DNA from: Sulfuricystis sp964478415
GTDB taxonomy: Bacteria > Pseudomonadota > Gammaproteobacteria > Burkholderiales > Rhodocyclaceae
Length of the DNA: 64,000 bases
Assembly: GCA_964478415.1 (NCBI GenBank)
Contig: CAYZII010000003.1
Span: 1 to 64,000 of the forward strand
Direction of reading: 5' to 3'
Each line of letters begins with the position of its first letter. Within the stretch, counting starts at the first letter, position 1. Positions 52,283 through 62,035 of the stretch are shown one piece after another. The position numbers and the translations under genes are program-made. The notes below the pieces were generated by a model. That model saw nothing but the letters and a program-made list of their open reading frames with translations. It ran no database searches and was not told where the DNA came from.

Positions 52283-54508
52283 GAGGCCGGCCACCCAGGC
52301 CTGACCGAGCGACAGGCCACCGTCGTTAGGCGGTACTGCCTGCGCCTCGATCAGTGCGATGCCGTGGCCCGCAAGCCCGCTGCGCAATGCTGCACTCAGC
52401 AGGCGGTTCAGCAGGCAGCCGCCGGCGGCGGCGACGGTGCGGATGCCAGTGCGTGCGGCAAAGGCGCTGAGCCAGTCAGTCAGGGCGGCAGCGAACGTCG
52501 CATGGAACAGCGCCGCACCGGCGCTGGCATCCTCGCAGTCTTCCAGCCAGCCGAACAACGTCAGGAGATCGAGACCGCCCTCGGCAGTGAGTCGCCATCC
52601 TCCTTCCAGCGGGGCAGCCGGTCCATGCCGCGCAGCCAGCCCCTCGAGCAGCATCGCGGCCTGCCCCTCGAAACTGATACGCCGACGTACTCCCAACAAT
52701 CCCGCCGCGGCGTCGAACAGCCGGCCCGCGCTCGCGGTCGGCGGACAATGGAAGTCGCGCTCGAGCATCTGAGCCACGGTTCCCGCCGCCGGTTCGTCAG
52801 CAAACCGCCGCACGATCTCCTCTCCCCGACCCAGGCAGTGCAGCACGGCAGCTGCCATGCGCCAAGGCTCGCGGGCCGCGACATCGCCTCCCGGCAGCGG
52901 CAAAGGTCGCAGATGTGCAAGGCGCTCGCAATCCGCACCATCGACGCGTAACAGCTCGCCGCCCCAGGCCGTGCCATCCGTGCCGAGCCCGACGCCGTCG
53001 AGCGCCAGTCCCAAGACCGGCGACGTGATGCGATGTTCGGCACAGACCGCAGCGATATGCGCATGGTGGTGCTGCACCCCAAGTGCCGGAATGCCGTGTT
53101 CCGCTGCAAAAGCCGCGGCGAAACGCGTTGAAAAGAAATCTGGGTGCAGGTCGTGGGCGACCGCCTCGGGCCGCACCTCGAGGATGTGCAACAGATGTGC
53201 GACGGTCTCCTCGAAGAAGCCGCAGGCGGCGGCATTGTCGAGATCGCCGACATGCTGCGAGACGAAAGCCTCTTCCCCGCGCGTGACACAGATCGTGTTC
53301 TTGAACCAGCCGCCGACGGCGAGCACCGGTGGCAACGGCTGTGGCAGCCGGATCGCCCGGGGCACATAGCCGCGCGCACGACGGATGAAGCCCCCGCCAA
53401 CACTGGCGCGCCGCACCGAATCGTCGCAACGGATCACGATGTCCCGATCGTGCAGCAAAAACGCATCGGCGATACCGGCAAGCCGCTCCCGGGCTTCCTC
53501 GTTGCCGATCACCAGCGGCTCGCCATGCGGATTGGCGCTGGTCATCACCAGCGCCATCTGCGGCGCGTCGTGAAAGAGCAGATACTGGATCGGGGTGACC
53601 GGCAGCATCAGCCCGATCTCGGCGAGCCCTGGCGCTACGCCGGGCAATTCGTTTTTCTTCTCCAGCAAGACGATCGGCCGCTCCGGCGAGGTCAAGAGTG
53701 CCGCCTCGCCAGCGCAGAGTTTTGCATGACGTGCGGCTTGCCCGAGATCCCCGACCATCACCGCGAAGGGCTTTTCCTCGCGCTGCTTGCGCGCACGCAA
53801 GGCCGCGACGACGGCGGCGTTCGTCGCATCGCAGGCGAGATGAAAACCGCCCAGTCCTTTGATCGCGACGATCCGGCCGGCTTGCAATAGCTCGAGCGCC
53901 GTTGCGATCGGATCGCCGGCCAAAGGTCGGCCCGAAGCATCGCAAAGCGTCAAACGCGGCCCGCACTGCGGACAGCAGATCGTCTCGGCATGGAAGCGTC
54001 TGTCGCGTGGATCACGATATTCCCGCTCACAGTCCGGGCAGAGCGGGAATACCGCCATGCTGGTCTGCGGCCGGTCATAGGGCAGCCGCCGCGTGATCGT
54101 GTAACGTGGCCCGCAGTGGGTGCAGGTGATGAACGGATGACGGTAGCGGCGATTGGCGGGATCGAACAGTTCGGCAAGGCAGTCGCTGCAAGTCGCCGTG
54201 TCATGACCGATCGCGGTGACGATCCGTCCGCCGGCACTCTCGATGATGCGGAATTCGCGCAGGTGGAGCGGCTCGCTGGATGTCACCTCCACCGCATCGA
54301 TGCGTGCCAGCGGTGGCGCTGCGCTTATCAGCCGCGCAATGAAGGTCTGCAACGCCGCATCTGCGCCTTCGAGATGGATCTCGACGCCCGCGGCGTCGTT
54401 CCTCACCCAGCCGGAGAGTCCGAGTTCCTGTGCCAGCCGCCACACGTAAGGACGAAAACCGACCCCTTGCACGACGCCCCTGACACGTATGCGTATCGCA
54501 TCAACCAC
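52250..54508 (-). CDS. hypF: [NiFe] hydrogenase carbamoyltransferase HypF
   Basis: A 752-residue protein with an acylphosphatase domain (RGVVQGVGFRPYVWRLA), two zinc-finger motifs (CSDC...CTHC and CPDC...CPQC), a YrdC domain and a Kae1-like domain with HHHAHIAAV. It makes the carbamoyl group that becomes the cyanide ligands of the active site. The likely start is a GTG at 54508 overlapping the hypB stop; longer frames run into hypB. A partial repeat copy lies at 53698-53725. Confidence 0.95.
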   Translation of the reverse strand: MVDAIRIRVRGVVQGVGFRPYVWRLAQELGLSGWVRNDAAGVEIHLEGADAALQTFIARLISAAPPLARIDAVEVTSSEPLHLREFRIIESAGGRIVTAIGHDTATCSDCLAELFDPANRRYRHPFITCTHCGPRYTITRRLPYDRPQTSMAVFPLCPDCEREYRDPRDRRFHAETICCPQCGPRLTLCDASGRPLAGDPIATALELLQAGRIVAIKGLGGFHLACDATNAAVVAALRARKQREEKPFAVMVGDLGQAARHAKLCAGEAALLTSPERPIVLLEKKNELPGVAPGLAEIGLMLPVTPIQYLLFHDAPQMALVMTSANPHGEPLVIGNEEARERLAGIADAFLLHDRDIVIRCDDSVRRASVGGGFIRRARGYVPRAIRLPQPLPPVLAVGGWFKNTICVTRGEEAFVSQHVGDLDNAAACGFFEETVAHLLHILEVRPEAVAHDLHPDFFSTRFAAAFAAEHGIPALGVQHHHAHIAAVCAEHRITSPVLGLALDGVGLGTDGTAWGGELLRVDGADCERLAHLRPLPLPGGDVAAREPWRMAAAVLHCLGRGEEIVRRFADEPAAGTVAQMLERDFHCPPTASAGRLFDAAAGLLGVRRRISFEGQAAMLLEGLAARHGPAAPLEGGWRLTAEGGLDLLTLFGWLEDCEDASAGAALFHATFAAALTDWLSAFAARTGIRTVAAAGGCLLNRLLSAALRSGLAGHGIALIEAQAVPPNDGGLSLGQAWVAGLLVDRDRTRLV
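53698..53725 (+). repeat. Partial copy of the palindromic repeat in hypF
   Basis: GTGCCG then CGCCAGCGCAGAGTTTT match the element head with three or four substitutions. The reading frame here is on the opposite strand. It could be a decayed copy or chance. Confidence 0.3.
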
Positions 54509-55373
54509 GAAGCCCCGCGACGCCTTTCTCGATCCAGGCAAACCACGTGTCCATGCCCGCGCCGGTCTTCGCCGAGACCTGCAGCACTTCGAGCAATGGA
54601 TTGACGCGGCGCGCGTTGGCAACCGCCCTGTCGGGATCGAAATCGACGTGTGGCAACAGATCCGTCTTGTTGATCAGCATCAGCCGCGCGGCGCGGAACA
54701 TGTCCGGGTATTTGAGCGGCTTGTCCTCGCCTTCGGTGACCGAGAGGATCACCACCTTGCCGGCTTCGCCGAGATCGAAGGCCGCCGGGCAGACGAGATT
54801 GCCGACGTTCTCGATCATCAGCACGCCGCCGTTTGCCAGCGGCAGCTTCTCCAACGCATGGCCGACCATGTGGGCATCAAGATGGCAGCCCTTGCCCGTG
54901 TTGATCTGCACCGCCGGTGCGCCGGTGGCGCGGATACGTTCGGCATCGAAGCTGGTCTGCTGGTCGCCCTCGATCACCGCGATCGGCACCTTGCCTTTCA
55001 GCCCCTCGATGGTCTTCACGAGCAGCGTCGTCTTGCCCGAGCCGGGGCTGGAGACGAGGTTGAGAGCCAATACGCCGCGGGCGGCGAAAAAATCGCGGTT
55101 CTGCGCGGCGAAGGCATTGTTCTTCGCCAGGATGTCCTGCTCCAGACGCAACGTACGGCCGTGGTCGTGCGCATGCCCCGTCGGGCGGTAGCCATGTTGC
55201 CCCTCGGCGGCATGGGCATGCGTGTGATCATGCTCGCTGCCGTGGCCATGCGTCTGGGCATGGTCGTGCGGGTGACTGTGGGTCGTGCCGTCCGCATGGG
55301 TATGTTCGTGGGTATGGACGGTTTGCCCTTCGATTTTCGTTTCGCCTTCGCCGCAGCCGCAGGTCGTGCACAT
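54501..55373 (-). CDS. hypB: Hydrogenase nickel-incorporation GTPase HypB
   Basis: A 290-residue GTPase. The N-terminus has the high-affinity nickel motif CTTCGCGEG, followed by a His-rich nickel-storage stretch (residues about 20-70). The GTPase domain shows SSPGSGKTTLL and further metal-site residues in GKGCHLDAHMVG. It inserts nickel together with HypA. hypA lies 6 bases upstream of its start. Confidence 0.96.
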   Translation of the reverse strand: MCTTCGCGEGETKIEGQTVHTHEHTHADGTTHSHPHDHAQTHGHGSEHDHTHAHAAEGQHGYRPTGHAHDHGRTLRLEQDILAKNNAFAAQNRDFFAARGVLALNLVSSPGSGKTTLLVKTIEGLKGKVPIAVIEGDQQTSFDAERIRATGAPAVQINTGKGCHLDAHMVGHALEKLPLANGGVLMIENVGNLVCPAAFDLGEAGKVVILSVTEGEDKPLKYPDMFRAARLMLINKTDLLPHVDFDPDRAVANARRVNPLLEVLQVSAKTGAGMDTWFAWIEKGVAGLRG

Positions 55374-55379
55374 GATGCT

Positions 55380-55721
55380 TCACTCCACTTCCAGGTCGAT
55401 GATGCGCAGCGCGTCGCCACCGGTCACCTGCACCGGAAAACCGCCACAATGCGCGCAGGGATCATAAACGTTCGCCAGCGGCGTGTCCCGGCCGCACTGC
55501 ACACACCGTCCCGCCCCCGGGGTCGCGACGATCTCGAGCCGGGCGCCCTCGGTAATGCCACCTCGCATCACGACGTCGAAACAGAACGCGAAGGCCTCGC
55601 GCTCGACACCGGAGAGCTGGCCGATCTCGACGCGCACGCTGCTCACATGGTCAAACCCTTCGCGTGCCGCCGCCTCCTCGATCAGCTCGCGCACACTCAC
55701 GGCCAGCGACATTTCATGCAT
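55380..55721 (-). CDS. hypA: Hydrogenase nickel-incorporation protein HypA
   Basis: A 113-residue metallochaperone starting MHEMSL (nickel-binding His2) with a structural zinc site from CVQCG and CAHCGG. It delivers nickel to the hydrogenase large subunit. It precedes hypB in the operon. Confidence 0.95.
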   Translation of the reverse strand: MHEMSLAVSVRELIEEAAAREGFDHVSSVRVEIGQLSGVEREAFAFCFDVVMRGGITEGARLEIVATPGAGRCVQCGRDTPLANVYDPCAHCGGFPVQVTGGDALRIIDLEVE

Positions 55722-55730
55722 GAAACAATT

Positions 55731-56198
55731 TTACTCGCCCAAGCCAAGGAGCTTGCGGCGTGTCCCGGAAACGGGCGAGCCATCCTCGGCCTGTGGCTGC
55801 ACTGCCGGCATGTCGAGTGCGATCAGGCAGGCACGCGCGGTGGCCAGTGCGGTCTCCTGATCGGCGAAAGGTTTCATGTCGGAAATCAACGGGCAGGCAA
55901 GATAGTCGCCGAGCCCCTCTTCGTGGTTCGGCAAAAAGGCGAAAGTGCCAGCCGGATACTCGCGGAAAACACGTTCATGCGGTGCTGGAACCGGCCACTC
56001 TGCGACCGCCGGCAACAGCAGCAGCTGGATGCCCCAAGGGGTGACCAGCACACCACGCCAGTCGTCGCCCTGGCGCGCGAAACCGACCACGGCGACGGTA
56101 AGCCTGGGATTCAGAAACGGCAATCCGGCCATACGCTCGGTCTCGATACGCCGGAAGGTGGCTTCGATCAGCGGGCCGGGGTTTTCAACGTGAAACAT
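55731..56198 (-). CDS. hybE: [NiFe] hydrogenase assembly chaperone HybE-like
   Basis: A 155-residue protein with the HybE/HupJ pattern (LNPRLTVAVVGFAR, GVLVTPWGIQLLLLP, FLPNHEEGLGDYLACPL, GTRRKLLG). HybE helps assemble and proofread the exported hydrogenase-2 subunits. The ATG at 56198 is chosen as it starts the family-like sequence (FHVENPGPLIEATF). A repeat copy lies immediately upstream of it. Confidence 0.83.
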   Translation of the reverse strand: MFHVENPGPLIEATFRRIETERMAGLPFLNPRLTVAVVGFARQGDDWRGVLVTPWGIQLLLLPAVAEWPVPAPHERVFREYPAGTFAFLPNHEEGLGDYLACPLISDMKPFADQETALATARACLIALDMPAVQPQAEDGSPVSGTRRKLLGLGE

Positions 56199-56223
56199 GC
56201 CGTTCTGCCAGCGCCGATTTTCA
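56197..56223 (+). repeat. Partial copy of the palindromic repeat between hybD and hybE
   Basis: TTCTGCCAGCGCCGATTTTC matches the closing half of the menC element almost exactly. It spans the 22-base gap from the hybD stop codon to the hybE start codon. Confidence 0.5.
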
Positions 56224-56697
56224 GCGGCGCGCCGGTGGGAGGCCACGCTGCGCCAGCACGTCCACGGTACACGCGACCAGTTCCGGCACCCGAGCGGCGA
56301 GGGTCGGGGTCAGCTCCATGCCGAGGTCGAGCGACAACGGCTGGGCGCCGAGCACGATTGTCTCTTGCGGCGCGGCGCCGATGAATTCGAGCGCCGCCAA
56401 CACATCGGGCAGACCGATGCCGTGCGGCGAGAGGTTGCGGCGGAAGAACACCGGCACCTCGGCGCCGGTCAGCTCGATCAGCGTGCCCGGCGGCCTACCG
56501 TCGTCGATCGCGTCGATCACCACCAGCAGGTCGAGATGGGAGAGCTCCTCGAGCATCTCCATGCTCGAAGTACCGCCATCGATGGCAACCACCCCCGTAG
56601 GCAGCACGTAATCGCGTTCGAGGGCTTCGATAACGCGCACACCCAGCCCTTCATCGGCGCGGATCATGTTGCCTACGCCGAGTATGACGGCTTTCAT
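56221..56697 (-). CDS. hybD: Hydrogenase maturation protease HybD-like
   Basis: A 158-residue protease that cuts the C-terminal peptide from the large subunit after nickel insertion. Nickel-sensing residues are in LGVGNMIRADEGLGV (Glu/Asp near residue 16), VVIDAIDDG and SPHGIGLPD. It lies 6 bases after the large-subunit gene. Confidence 0.93.
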   Translation of the reverse strand: MKAVILGVGNMIRADEGLGVRVIEALERDYVLPTGVVAIDGGTSSMEMLEELSHLDLLVVIDAIDDGRPPGTLIELTGAEVPVFFRRNLSPHGIGLPDVLAALEFIGAAPQETIVLGAQPLSLDLGMELTPTLAARVPELVACTVDVLAQRGLPPARR

Positions 56698-56703
56698 GCC
56701 GAC

Positions 56704-58410
56704 CTACACCACCTTCACCGAAACGCTACTGCGCTTGTCCTTGTCGGTCAGATGGATCGCACAGGCGATGCACGGGTCGAACGAATGCACGGTGCGCAGC
56801 ACCTCGAGCGGCTGCTCGGGATCGGCGATCGGATTGTCAAGGAGTGAAGCCTCATACGGGCCCGGCTCGTCCTTCTCGTTGCGCGGACAGGCATTCCAGG
56901 TCGATGGCACGACGCACTGGTAGTTCTTGATCTTGCCGTCGTTGATGACGACCCAGTGCGACAGCACGCCGCGCGGCGCCTCGTGGAAGCCCACACCCAT
57001 CACCTCGCCCTTCGGGAAACTCGGCGCATTGAAAGTCTTGGTATCTCCCTTGGCGATGTTGTTGACCAGCAGCTGCCACTGTTCGGCGAGCTGATCGACC
57101 ATCACCGCGCAACGCACCGCGCGGGCGGCATGGCGGCCGATCGTCGAATGCAACGCTTCGAGACCGACCTTGGTCTTGGCCAGTGAAGACACCAGGTCGA
57201 GCGCGGCGGTCGCATATTTCTTCGTCGGCTCGTGGCCGGCGGCGAACATCGCCAGCACGTTCGCCAGTGGCCCGACCTGCGCCGGCTTGCCGTAGAAAGT
57301 CGGCGACTTGAGCCAGGAATACTTGCCGTCGGCCTGGAAGTCGGTGTATTTCGGTTTCGTCTCGCCCTGGTAGGGATGCAACGGCTTTTGCGTGCTGTAG
57401 TCGTACCAGGAGTGCTTAACCGACTCTTCGACCCCCTTGCCCCAGAACTGGTCGTCGAAGGCCACGATCGGCTTGAATTTCGCGATGTTGCCACCTTCGA
57501 TGTATCCCCCAGGCAACGCGAACTGCGTCCCTTTCGTATCGAGCGGAATGTCCGGCACACACAGGTAGTTCGTCACACCCGCGCCATACTTGGTCCAGTC
57601 GGCATAGAAGGCGCCGACCGCGGCGACATCGACCAGATAGACGTTCTTGACGAAGTCGGCCAGTTCGTCGATGTAGGCCTTGATCGCCATCAGCCGCTCG
57701 ACGGTGAGCACCGACTGCGCGTCGGTGGCGATCGGGTTGGCCACGCCGCCGACCGCCAGGTTCTGGATGTGCGGCGTCTTCGAGCCGAGGATCGAGACGA
57801 TCTTGTTGGCCTTCCTCTGCACTTCGAGCGCCTGCAGATAGTGGGCCACGGCGAGCAGATTCACTTCTGGCGGCAGCTTCATCGCCGGATGGCCCCAGTA
57901 GCCGTTGGTGAAGATGCCGAGCTGGCCGCCATTGACGAATCCGGCCAGACGCTCTTTGACCGCGCGCATCTCGTGCTTGCCGTTGCGGTTCCAGGACGAC
58001 AGGCTCTCGGCGAGGCTCGCGGTCTTGTCCGGATCGGCTTTCAATGCCTGCGTGACATCGACCCAATCGAGCGCCGACAGGTGATAGAAGTGCACGATGT
58101 GGTCATGCACCGCGTGCGCCAGGATGATCAGGTTGCGAATGTACTGGGCGTTGAGCGGCACCTCGAGCTGCAGCGCATTTTCGACCGCGCGTACCGAAGC
58201 GATCGCATGCACGGTGGTACATACGCCGCAGATGCGTTGCGTGATCGTCCAAGCGTCGCGCGGATCGCGGCCGAGCAGGATCAGCTCGACGCCGCGCCAC
58301 ATCTGGCCGGACGACCAGGCTTTCTTCACCCGGCCGCCGTCGACATCGACGTCGATGCGCAGGTGGCCCTCGATGCGGGTAATCGGATCAATCGTAATGC
58401 GTTTCGCCAT
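56704..58410 (-). CDS. hybC: [NiFe] hydrogenase large subunit, Hyb-type
   Basis: A 568-residue subunit with the two nickel-binding pairs in RICGVCTTVHAI and DPCIACAIH. Fifteen residues (beginning LTDKDKR) follow the final His and would be removed by the protease. The gene set hybO-hybA-hybB-hybC matches E. coli hydrogenase 2, a menaquinone-linked H2 uptake (and reversible) enzyme of group 1c. Confidence 0.95.
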   Translation of the reverse strand: MAKRITIDPITRIEGHLRIDVDVDGGRVKKAWSSGQMWRGVELILLGRDPRDAWTITQRICGVCTTVHAIASVRAVENALQLEVPLNAQYIRNLIILAHAVHDHIVHFYHLSALDWVDVTQALKADPDKTASLAESLSSWNRNGKHEMRAVKERLAGFVNGGQLGIFTNGYWGHPAMKLPPEVNLLAVAHYLQALEVQRKANKIVSILGSKTPHIQNLAVGGVANPIATDAQSVLTVERLMAIKAYIDELADFVKNVYLVDVAAVGAFYADWTKYGAGVTNYLCVPDIPLDTKGTQFALPGGYIEGGNIAKFKPIVAFDDQFWGKGVEESVKHSWYDYSTQKPLHPYQGETKPKYTDFQADGKYSWLKSPTFYGKPAQVGPLANVLAMFAAGHEPTKKYATAALDLVSSLAKTKVGLEALHSTIGRHAARAVRCAVMVDQLAEQWQLLVNNIAKGDTKTFNAPSFPKGEVMGVGFHEAPRGVLSHWVVINDGKIKNYQCVVPSTWNACPRNEKDEPGPYEASLLDNPIADPEQPLEVLRTVHSFDPCIACAIHLTDKDKRSSVSVKVV

Positions 58411-58428
58411 TTTGTTATCTCCAATCGA

Positions 58429-59592
58429 TCAGGCTTCACGCGGCAGCACCGGGAAGCGGCGGGTGATGATGACATAGCCGAGCACCTCGATCGAGAACAT
58501 GCCGACGGTGACGAGGATCTCGGTGAGCGACGGGAAGTAGTGGAAATTCACGCCGGAGGTCTCGGCGCCGATCACGGTCTGATAACCGATCAGGTAGCCA
58601 TTGAGCCGCAGCAGTGAACCGGCGAGCATCAACAGGATGCCGGCGATGAACAGGCGCGCCGGGTTGCGGCGCTGCGCCTGCGTACCGATGACGAAGAACG
58701 GCAGGACGAAGCAGAGCATTTCCAGCCAGAAAAACAGCGCTTCGAGCGTGGCTGCAAAAGCGAGCGACAGCGCACCGCGCACGAGCAGGTCGCCGACACG
58801 CACGATGAGATAGGTCGCCAGCACGCCGAGCATCACCTTCGCCAGCGGTGTCAAGAGGTGCATCTCGATCGAGCGCCGGTAGGCAGACGAGGCCAGGCAG
58901 GACTCGAACAGCACCACCGCATACCCCATCGTGATCGCGGTGAGCAGATACAGCGCCGGCTGCAACGGTGTTTGCCACAGCGGATGGATCTGCGGCCCCA
59001 TCACGACGAGCAGCGTGCCCAGCGACGACTGGTGCATCATCGGCAGCAGCGTGCCCAGCGCGACGATCGCGAACATCACCTTGGAGAGCTTGCGTTTCGC
59101 CTCGGTCATGCCGAACTTCTCGAGGAAGGTCGGCGCGAATTCGATCCACATCACGATGATGTAGAGCGTGATGCAGATCGCCACCTCGAACATCACCGAG
59201 TTCGGGTTTACCGACCAGGGCCAGTACATATTCCAGACGTTCCACCAGCGGCCCAGATCGACGATCACTGCCACACCGGCGAGCGTATAGCCGAACAGGC
59301 TGGCCAGGAGCGCCGGCCGCACCAACGGGTGATACTCGCCGCGGTTGAAGATGTAGACCAGCATCGCGACCGAAAAGCCGCCGCAGGCGAAGGCCGAACC
59401 GATCATCACATCGACGACGATCCAGATGCCCCACGGGTAGCCATCGTTCAGGTTTGTGACGCTGCCCAGGCCATAGAGGAAACGCACCAGCAGGATGGCC
59501 GCCATCACGGCGATCAAGACGCCGGCGGTGAGCGTCACCGCGTTGAAGAGCGGACCACCGACTGGAGCCGGTTTGGCATGATGGCTGCTCAT
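58429..59592 (-). CDS. hybB: Hydrogenase integral membrane subunit HybB (NrfD family)
   Basis: A 387-residue protein with about ten membrane helices and the NrfD/HybB pattern (LNDGYPWGIWIVVDVM; FEVAICITLYIIVMWIEF). It exchanges electrons with the quinone pool without heme. Its start overlaps the hybA stop by four bases. Confidence 0.93.
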   Translation of the reverse strand: MSSHHAKPAPVGGPLFNAVTLTAGVLIAVMAAILLVRFLYGLGSVTNLNDGYPWGIWIVVDVMIGSAFACGGFSVAMLVYIFNRGEYHPLVRPALLASLFGYTLAGVAVIVDLGRWWNVWNMYWPWSVNPNSVMFEVAICITLYIIVMWIEFAPTFLEKFGMTEAKRKLSKVMFAIVALGTLLPMMHQSSLGTLLVVMGPQIHPLWQTPLQPALYLLTAITMGYAVVLFESCLASSAYRRSIEMHLLTPLAKVMLGVLATYLIVRVGDLLVRGALSLAFAATLEALFFWLEMLCFVLPFFVIGTQAQRRNPARLFIAGILLMLAGSLLRLNGYLIGYQTVIGAETSGVNFHYFPSLTEILVTVGMFSIEVLGYVIITRRFPVLPREA

Positions 59593-60590
59593 GACTCGTC
59601 TCCTTCATCCGGCTTGACATTGCGCTTGGCGACCCAGGTCAGTGCGCCCAGCACGGCGATCGGCATCACCAGTCCGCCATAGAGCGTGTGCTGGATCGTT
59701 TCCGACGTCGCCGCCGACGAAGAGGGCGGCAGCTTCGGCATACCAACCTTCTCAAAAGGCACGCCGGAGAGCTTGAGCACTTGTGTACCGCCGTATTCGG
59801 TCTCGCCGTAGATATGCTGCTGGTAGTTGCCGACCACGCCTTCATACCGTTGATCGGGCTCCTCGCGCCACTTGACACCGGGGGCGGCGGCATCGCCAAG
59901 GCGGCCACGCGGATAGGTGGTGATGCTGCCAGGTTTCAGGGACAGGCGGCGCTTCGCTTCGGCGAGTAGATCGGCGGTGCGGCCGAACAGCGTCGCGCCG
60001 GTCGGACACACCTCGGCACAGGCCGAGTAGTGGCCATCCTTGTGACGATGCCTGCACAGCTCGCATTTGCCGATGCGGCCGGTCGGGCTGTCGTATTGAT
60101 ACTTCGGGATGCCGAACGGACACGCCGCGACGCAGTAACGGCAGCCGATGCACTTGTCCGGGTTGTATTTGACGATGCCGGTCACCGGATCCTTGGTCAT
60201 CGCCGAGACCGGGCAGGCCGAGACGCAGGACGGATCCGCACAATGCATGCACGAAGTCTTCATGAAGGCATAACCGTTCTTCTCGGCGTCCTTTGTTTCC
60301 ATCGTGCCGTGGCGGTACATCTTGATCAGGTTGAAGGTGTAGCCGCTGGTGTCGAGCGGCGTATCCCAAAGATGGTCCACGGTGTTGAATTCGGGCGGAT
60401 TGCCGTTCGCCTCCTTGCAGGCCGCCACACAGGCCTTGCAGCCGACACACAGCGTCGCGTCATAGAGCAGACCCAGAGCGCCTTCCGGCACCTTGTGGGT
60501 TTCGCGCGCCTCGGCCAGCGGAGTGGCGGTACCCGCCACCATGCCGGTAACGGCGAGCGCCCCTTTGAGAAATTCGCGTCGCGTGCTCAT
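59589..60590 (-). CDS. hybA: Hydrogenase ferredoxin-like subunit HybA
   Basis: A 333-residue periplasmic protein with a Tat signal (TRREFLKGALAVTG) and four [4Fe-4S] motifs (CVGCKACVAACKE; CMHCADPSCVSACP; CIGCRYCVAACPF; CELC...CAEVCPTGA), plus a C-terminal membrane helix near residue 310. It passes electrons from HybO to HybB. The ATG at 60590, next to the hybO stop, begins the Tat signal; the frame is open much further but that part is a shadow of hybO. Confidence 0.94.
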   Translation of the reverse strand: MSTRREFLKGALAVTGMVAGTATPLAEARETHKVPEGALGLLYDATLCVGCKACVAACKEANGNPPEFNTVDHLWDTPLDTSGYTFNLIKMYRHGTMETKDAEKNGYAFMKTSCMHCADPSCVSACPVSAMTKDPVTGIVKYNPDKCIGCRYCVAACPFGIPKYQYDSPTGRIGKCELCRHRHKDGHYSACAEVCPTGATLFGRTADLLAEAKRRLSLKPGSITTYPRGRLGDAAAPGVKWREEPDQRYEGVVGNYQQHIYGETEYGGTQVLKLSGVPFEKVGMPKLPPSSSAATSETIQHTLYGGLVMPIAVLGALTWVAKRNVKPDEGDES

Positions 60591-60591
60591 C

Positions 60592-61797
60592 TCACGCCTC
60601 CGCTTTGGGCTTGGCTTCTTTGGTCTTTTCCAGTTCGGCGGCCTGATGCGACAGGCCAAGATTCCTCGCCAGCATCGCCGCACCGCCCGCCGCCGCACCG
60701 GCGATCGCCGCCAGCGCCGCCGCCGAAGCGAAGCTCGACCCCTTGCCGACCTCTTCGCTGATGCGTGGATACTGCAAGGGCGGCGCGACATTGAGCATCT
60801 TTGCGACGGTGTGGATCGGCTTGGTGAAACCGACACCCTTCTCGGTACAGCCGATGCAGGGGTGACCGCAGCCGACCGGCCAGTTGCCCTCGCCGGCATC
60901 GCCGAAGCCAATCGTCGGGCAGTTGGCATAGGTTTCCGGCCCCTTGCAGCCGAGCTTGTAGAGGCAATAACCTTTCCGATGTCCCTCATCGCCGAAGGCC
61001 ATCGCGAAGCGGCCGGCGTCGAAATGGGCACGGCGCTCGCAGTTCTCATGGATCAGGCGACCGTAGGCGAACAGCGGCCGGCCAAGCTTATCGGTTGCCG
61101 GCAAGCTACCGAAAGTCAGAAAATGCACGGCCGTGGCGAGGAAGTTGTAGGGGTTGGGCGGGCAGCCGGGGATCGTCACCACCGGTTTGCCGAGAATCTC
61201 TGCGGCACCCGCCGAACCGGTGGGACTCGAATCCCAGCCGGAAATCGATGGCACCGTGGAAGGCATGCCGCCCCACGAAGCGCAGGAACCGATCGCGATC
61301 ACCGCCGCCGCATCCGCCGCACATTCCTTGAGCAGATCGATCGCGGTATGGCCGCCGATCTTGCAGTAGATGCCGTTTTCCTTGGTCGGGATCGCGCCCT
61401 CGACGACGAGGATGTACTTGCCCTTGTTCGCGGCCATCGCATCCTTGCGCGCTTTCTCGGCCTGGTGGCCGGCCGCCGCCATCAACGTCTCGTGGTAATC
61501 GAGCGAGATCACGTCGAGGATCAGCTTCTCCAGTGTCGGATGCTCGGCACGCAGTAGCGACTCGGAACAGCCAGTGCACTCCTGGAAATGCAGCCAGATC
61601 ACCGATGGCCGCTTCGCCGATTCGATTGCCTTCGCCACCGACGCTTCGGCGCCGGCAGGCAACCCCAGGGTGCCGGCAAGCCCGGCACAGAATTTGAGAA
61701 AGTCACGGCGCGGCATGCCGAGCCGCCGTTCGAGATCTTCCGGTCCCTGCCAATCGAAATCGGACTGGAACCCAATGCCAGTCGTGTTCGGCTTCAT
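60592..61797 (-). CDS. hybO: [NiFe] hydrogenase small subunit HybO
   Basis: A 401-residue subunit with a Tat signal (PRRDFLKFCAGLAGTLGL, about residues 29-46) and Cys ligands for three Fe-S clusters (ECTGCSES; GCPPNP; GCKGPETYANCP and GCGHPCIGCTEKG). A C-terminal helix anchors it. AGGAGG stands 9 bases before the ATG. It is the first gene of the hyb-hyp operon. Confidence 0.95.
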   Translation of the reverse strand: MKPNTTGIGFQSDFDWQGPEDLERRLGMPRRDFLKFCAGLAGTLGLPAGAEASVAKAIESAKRPSVIWLHFQECTGCSESLLRAEHPTLEKLILDVISLDYHETLMAAAGHQAEKARKDAMAANKGKYILVVEGAIPTKENGIYCKIGGHTAIDLLKECAADAAAVIAIGSCASWGGMPSTVPSISGWDSSPTGSAGAAEILGKPVVTIPGCPPNPYNFLATAVHFLTFGSLPATDKLGRPLFAYGRLIHENCERRAHFDAGRFAMAFGDEGHRKGYCLYKLGCKGPETYANCPTIGFGDAGEGNWPVGCGHPCIGCTEKGVGFTKPIHTVAKMLNVAPPLQYPRISEEVGKGSSFASAAALAAIAGAAAGGAAMLARNLGLSHQAAELEKTKEAKPKAEA

Positions 61798-61930
61798 GGT
61801 GTGGCTTTCCTCCTGTTTTTTCCGCTCTAACGCCGCATCGCCGACCTCGGGCCACCCGCGGTCAATGAAACGCAGGCGGCCACGGTCGGCAGTTCAGGCG
61901 TTCCACGCTACGCGGCCCCCTGGATGCGTA

Positions 61931-61946
61931 TGCAGGATTTAGGCCA
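61931..61946 (-). promoter_or_regulatory. Possible sigma54 promoter ahead of the hyb operon
   Basis: On the minus strand TGGCCTAAATCCTGCA has GG and GC 12 bases apart, as in sigma54 promoters (TGGCAC-N5-TTGCA). It is 134 bases before hybO. A sigma70 reading also exists: a perfect TTGACA overlapping upstream (61951-61956), then CATACG after 17 bases. Sequence alone does not decide. Confidence 0.4.
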
Positions 61947-62035
61947 GGCTGTCAAAGACAAGGCGGAAATCAAAAATTCAATGTCTTACGCCCGACCAAG
62001 CACACCCGAAAAGACCTCGAATGATTATTTACTAA

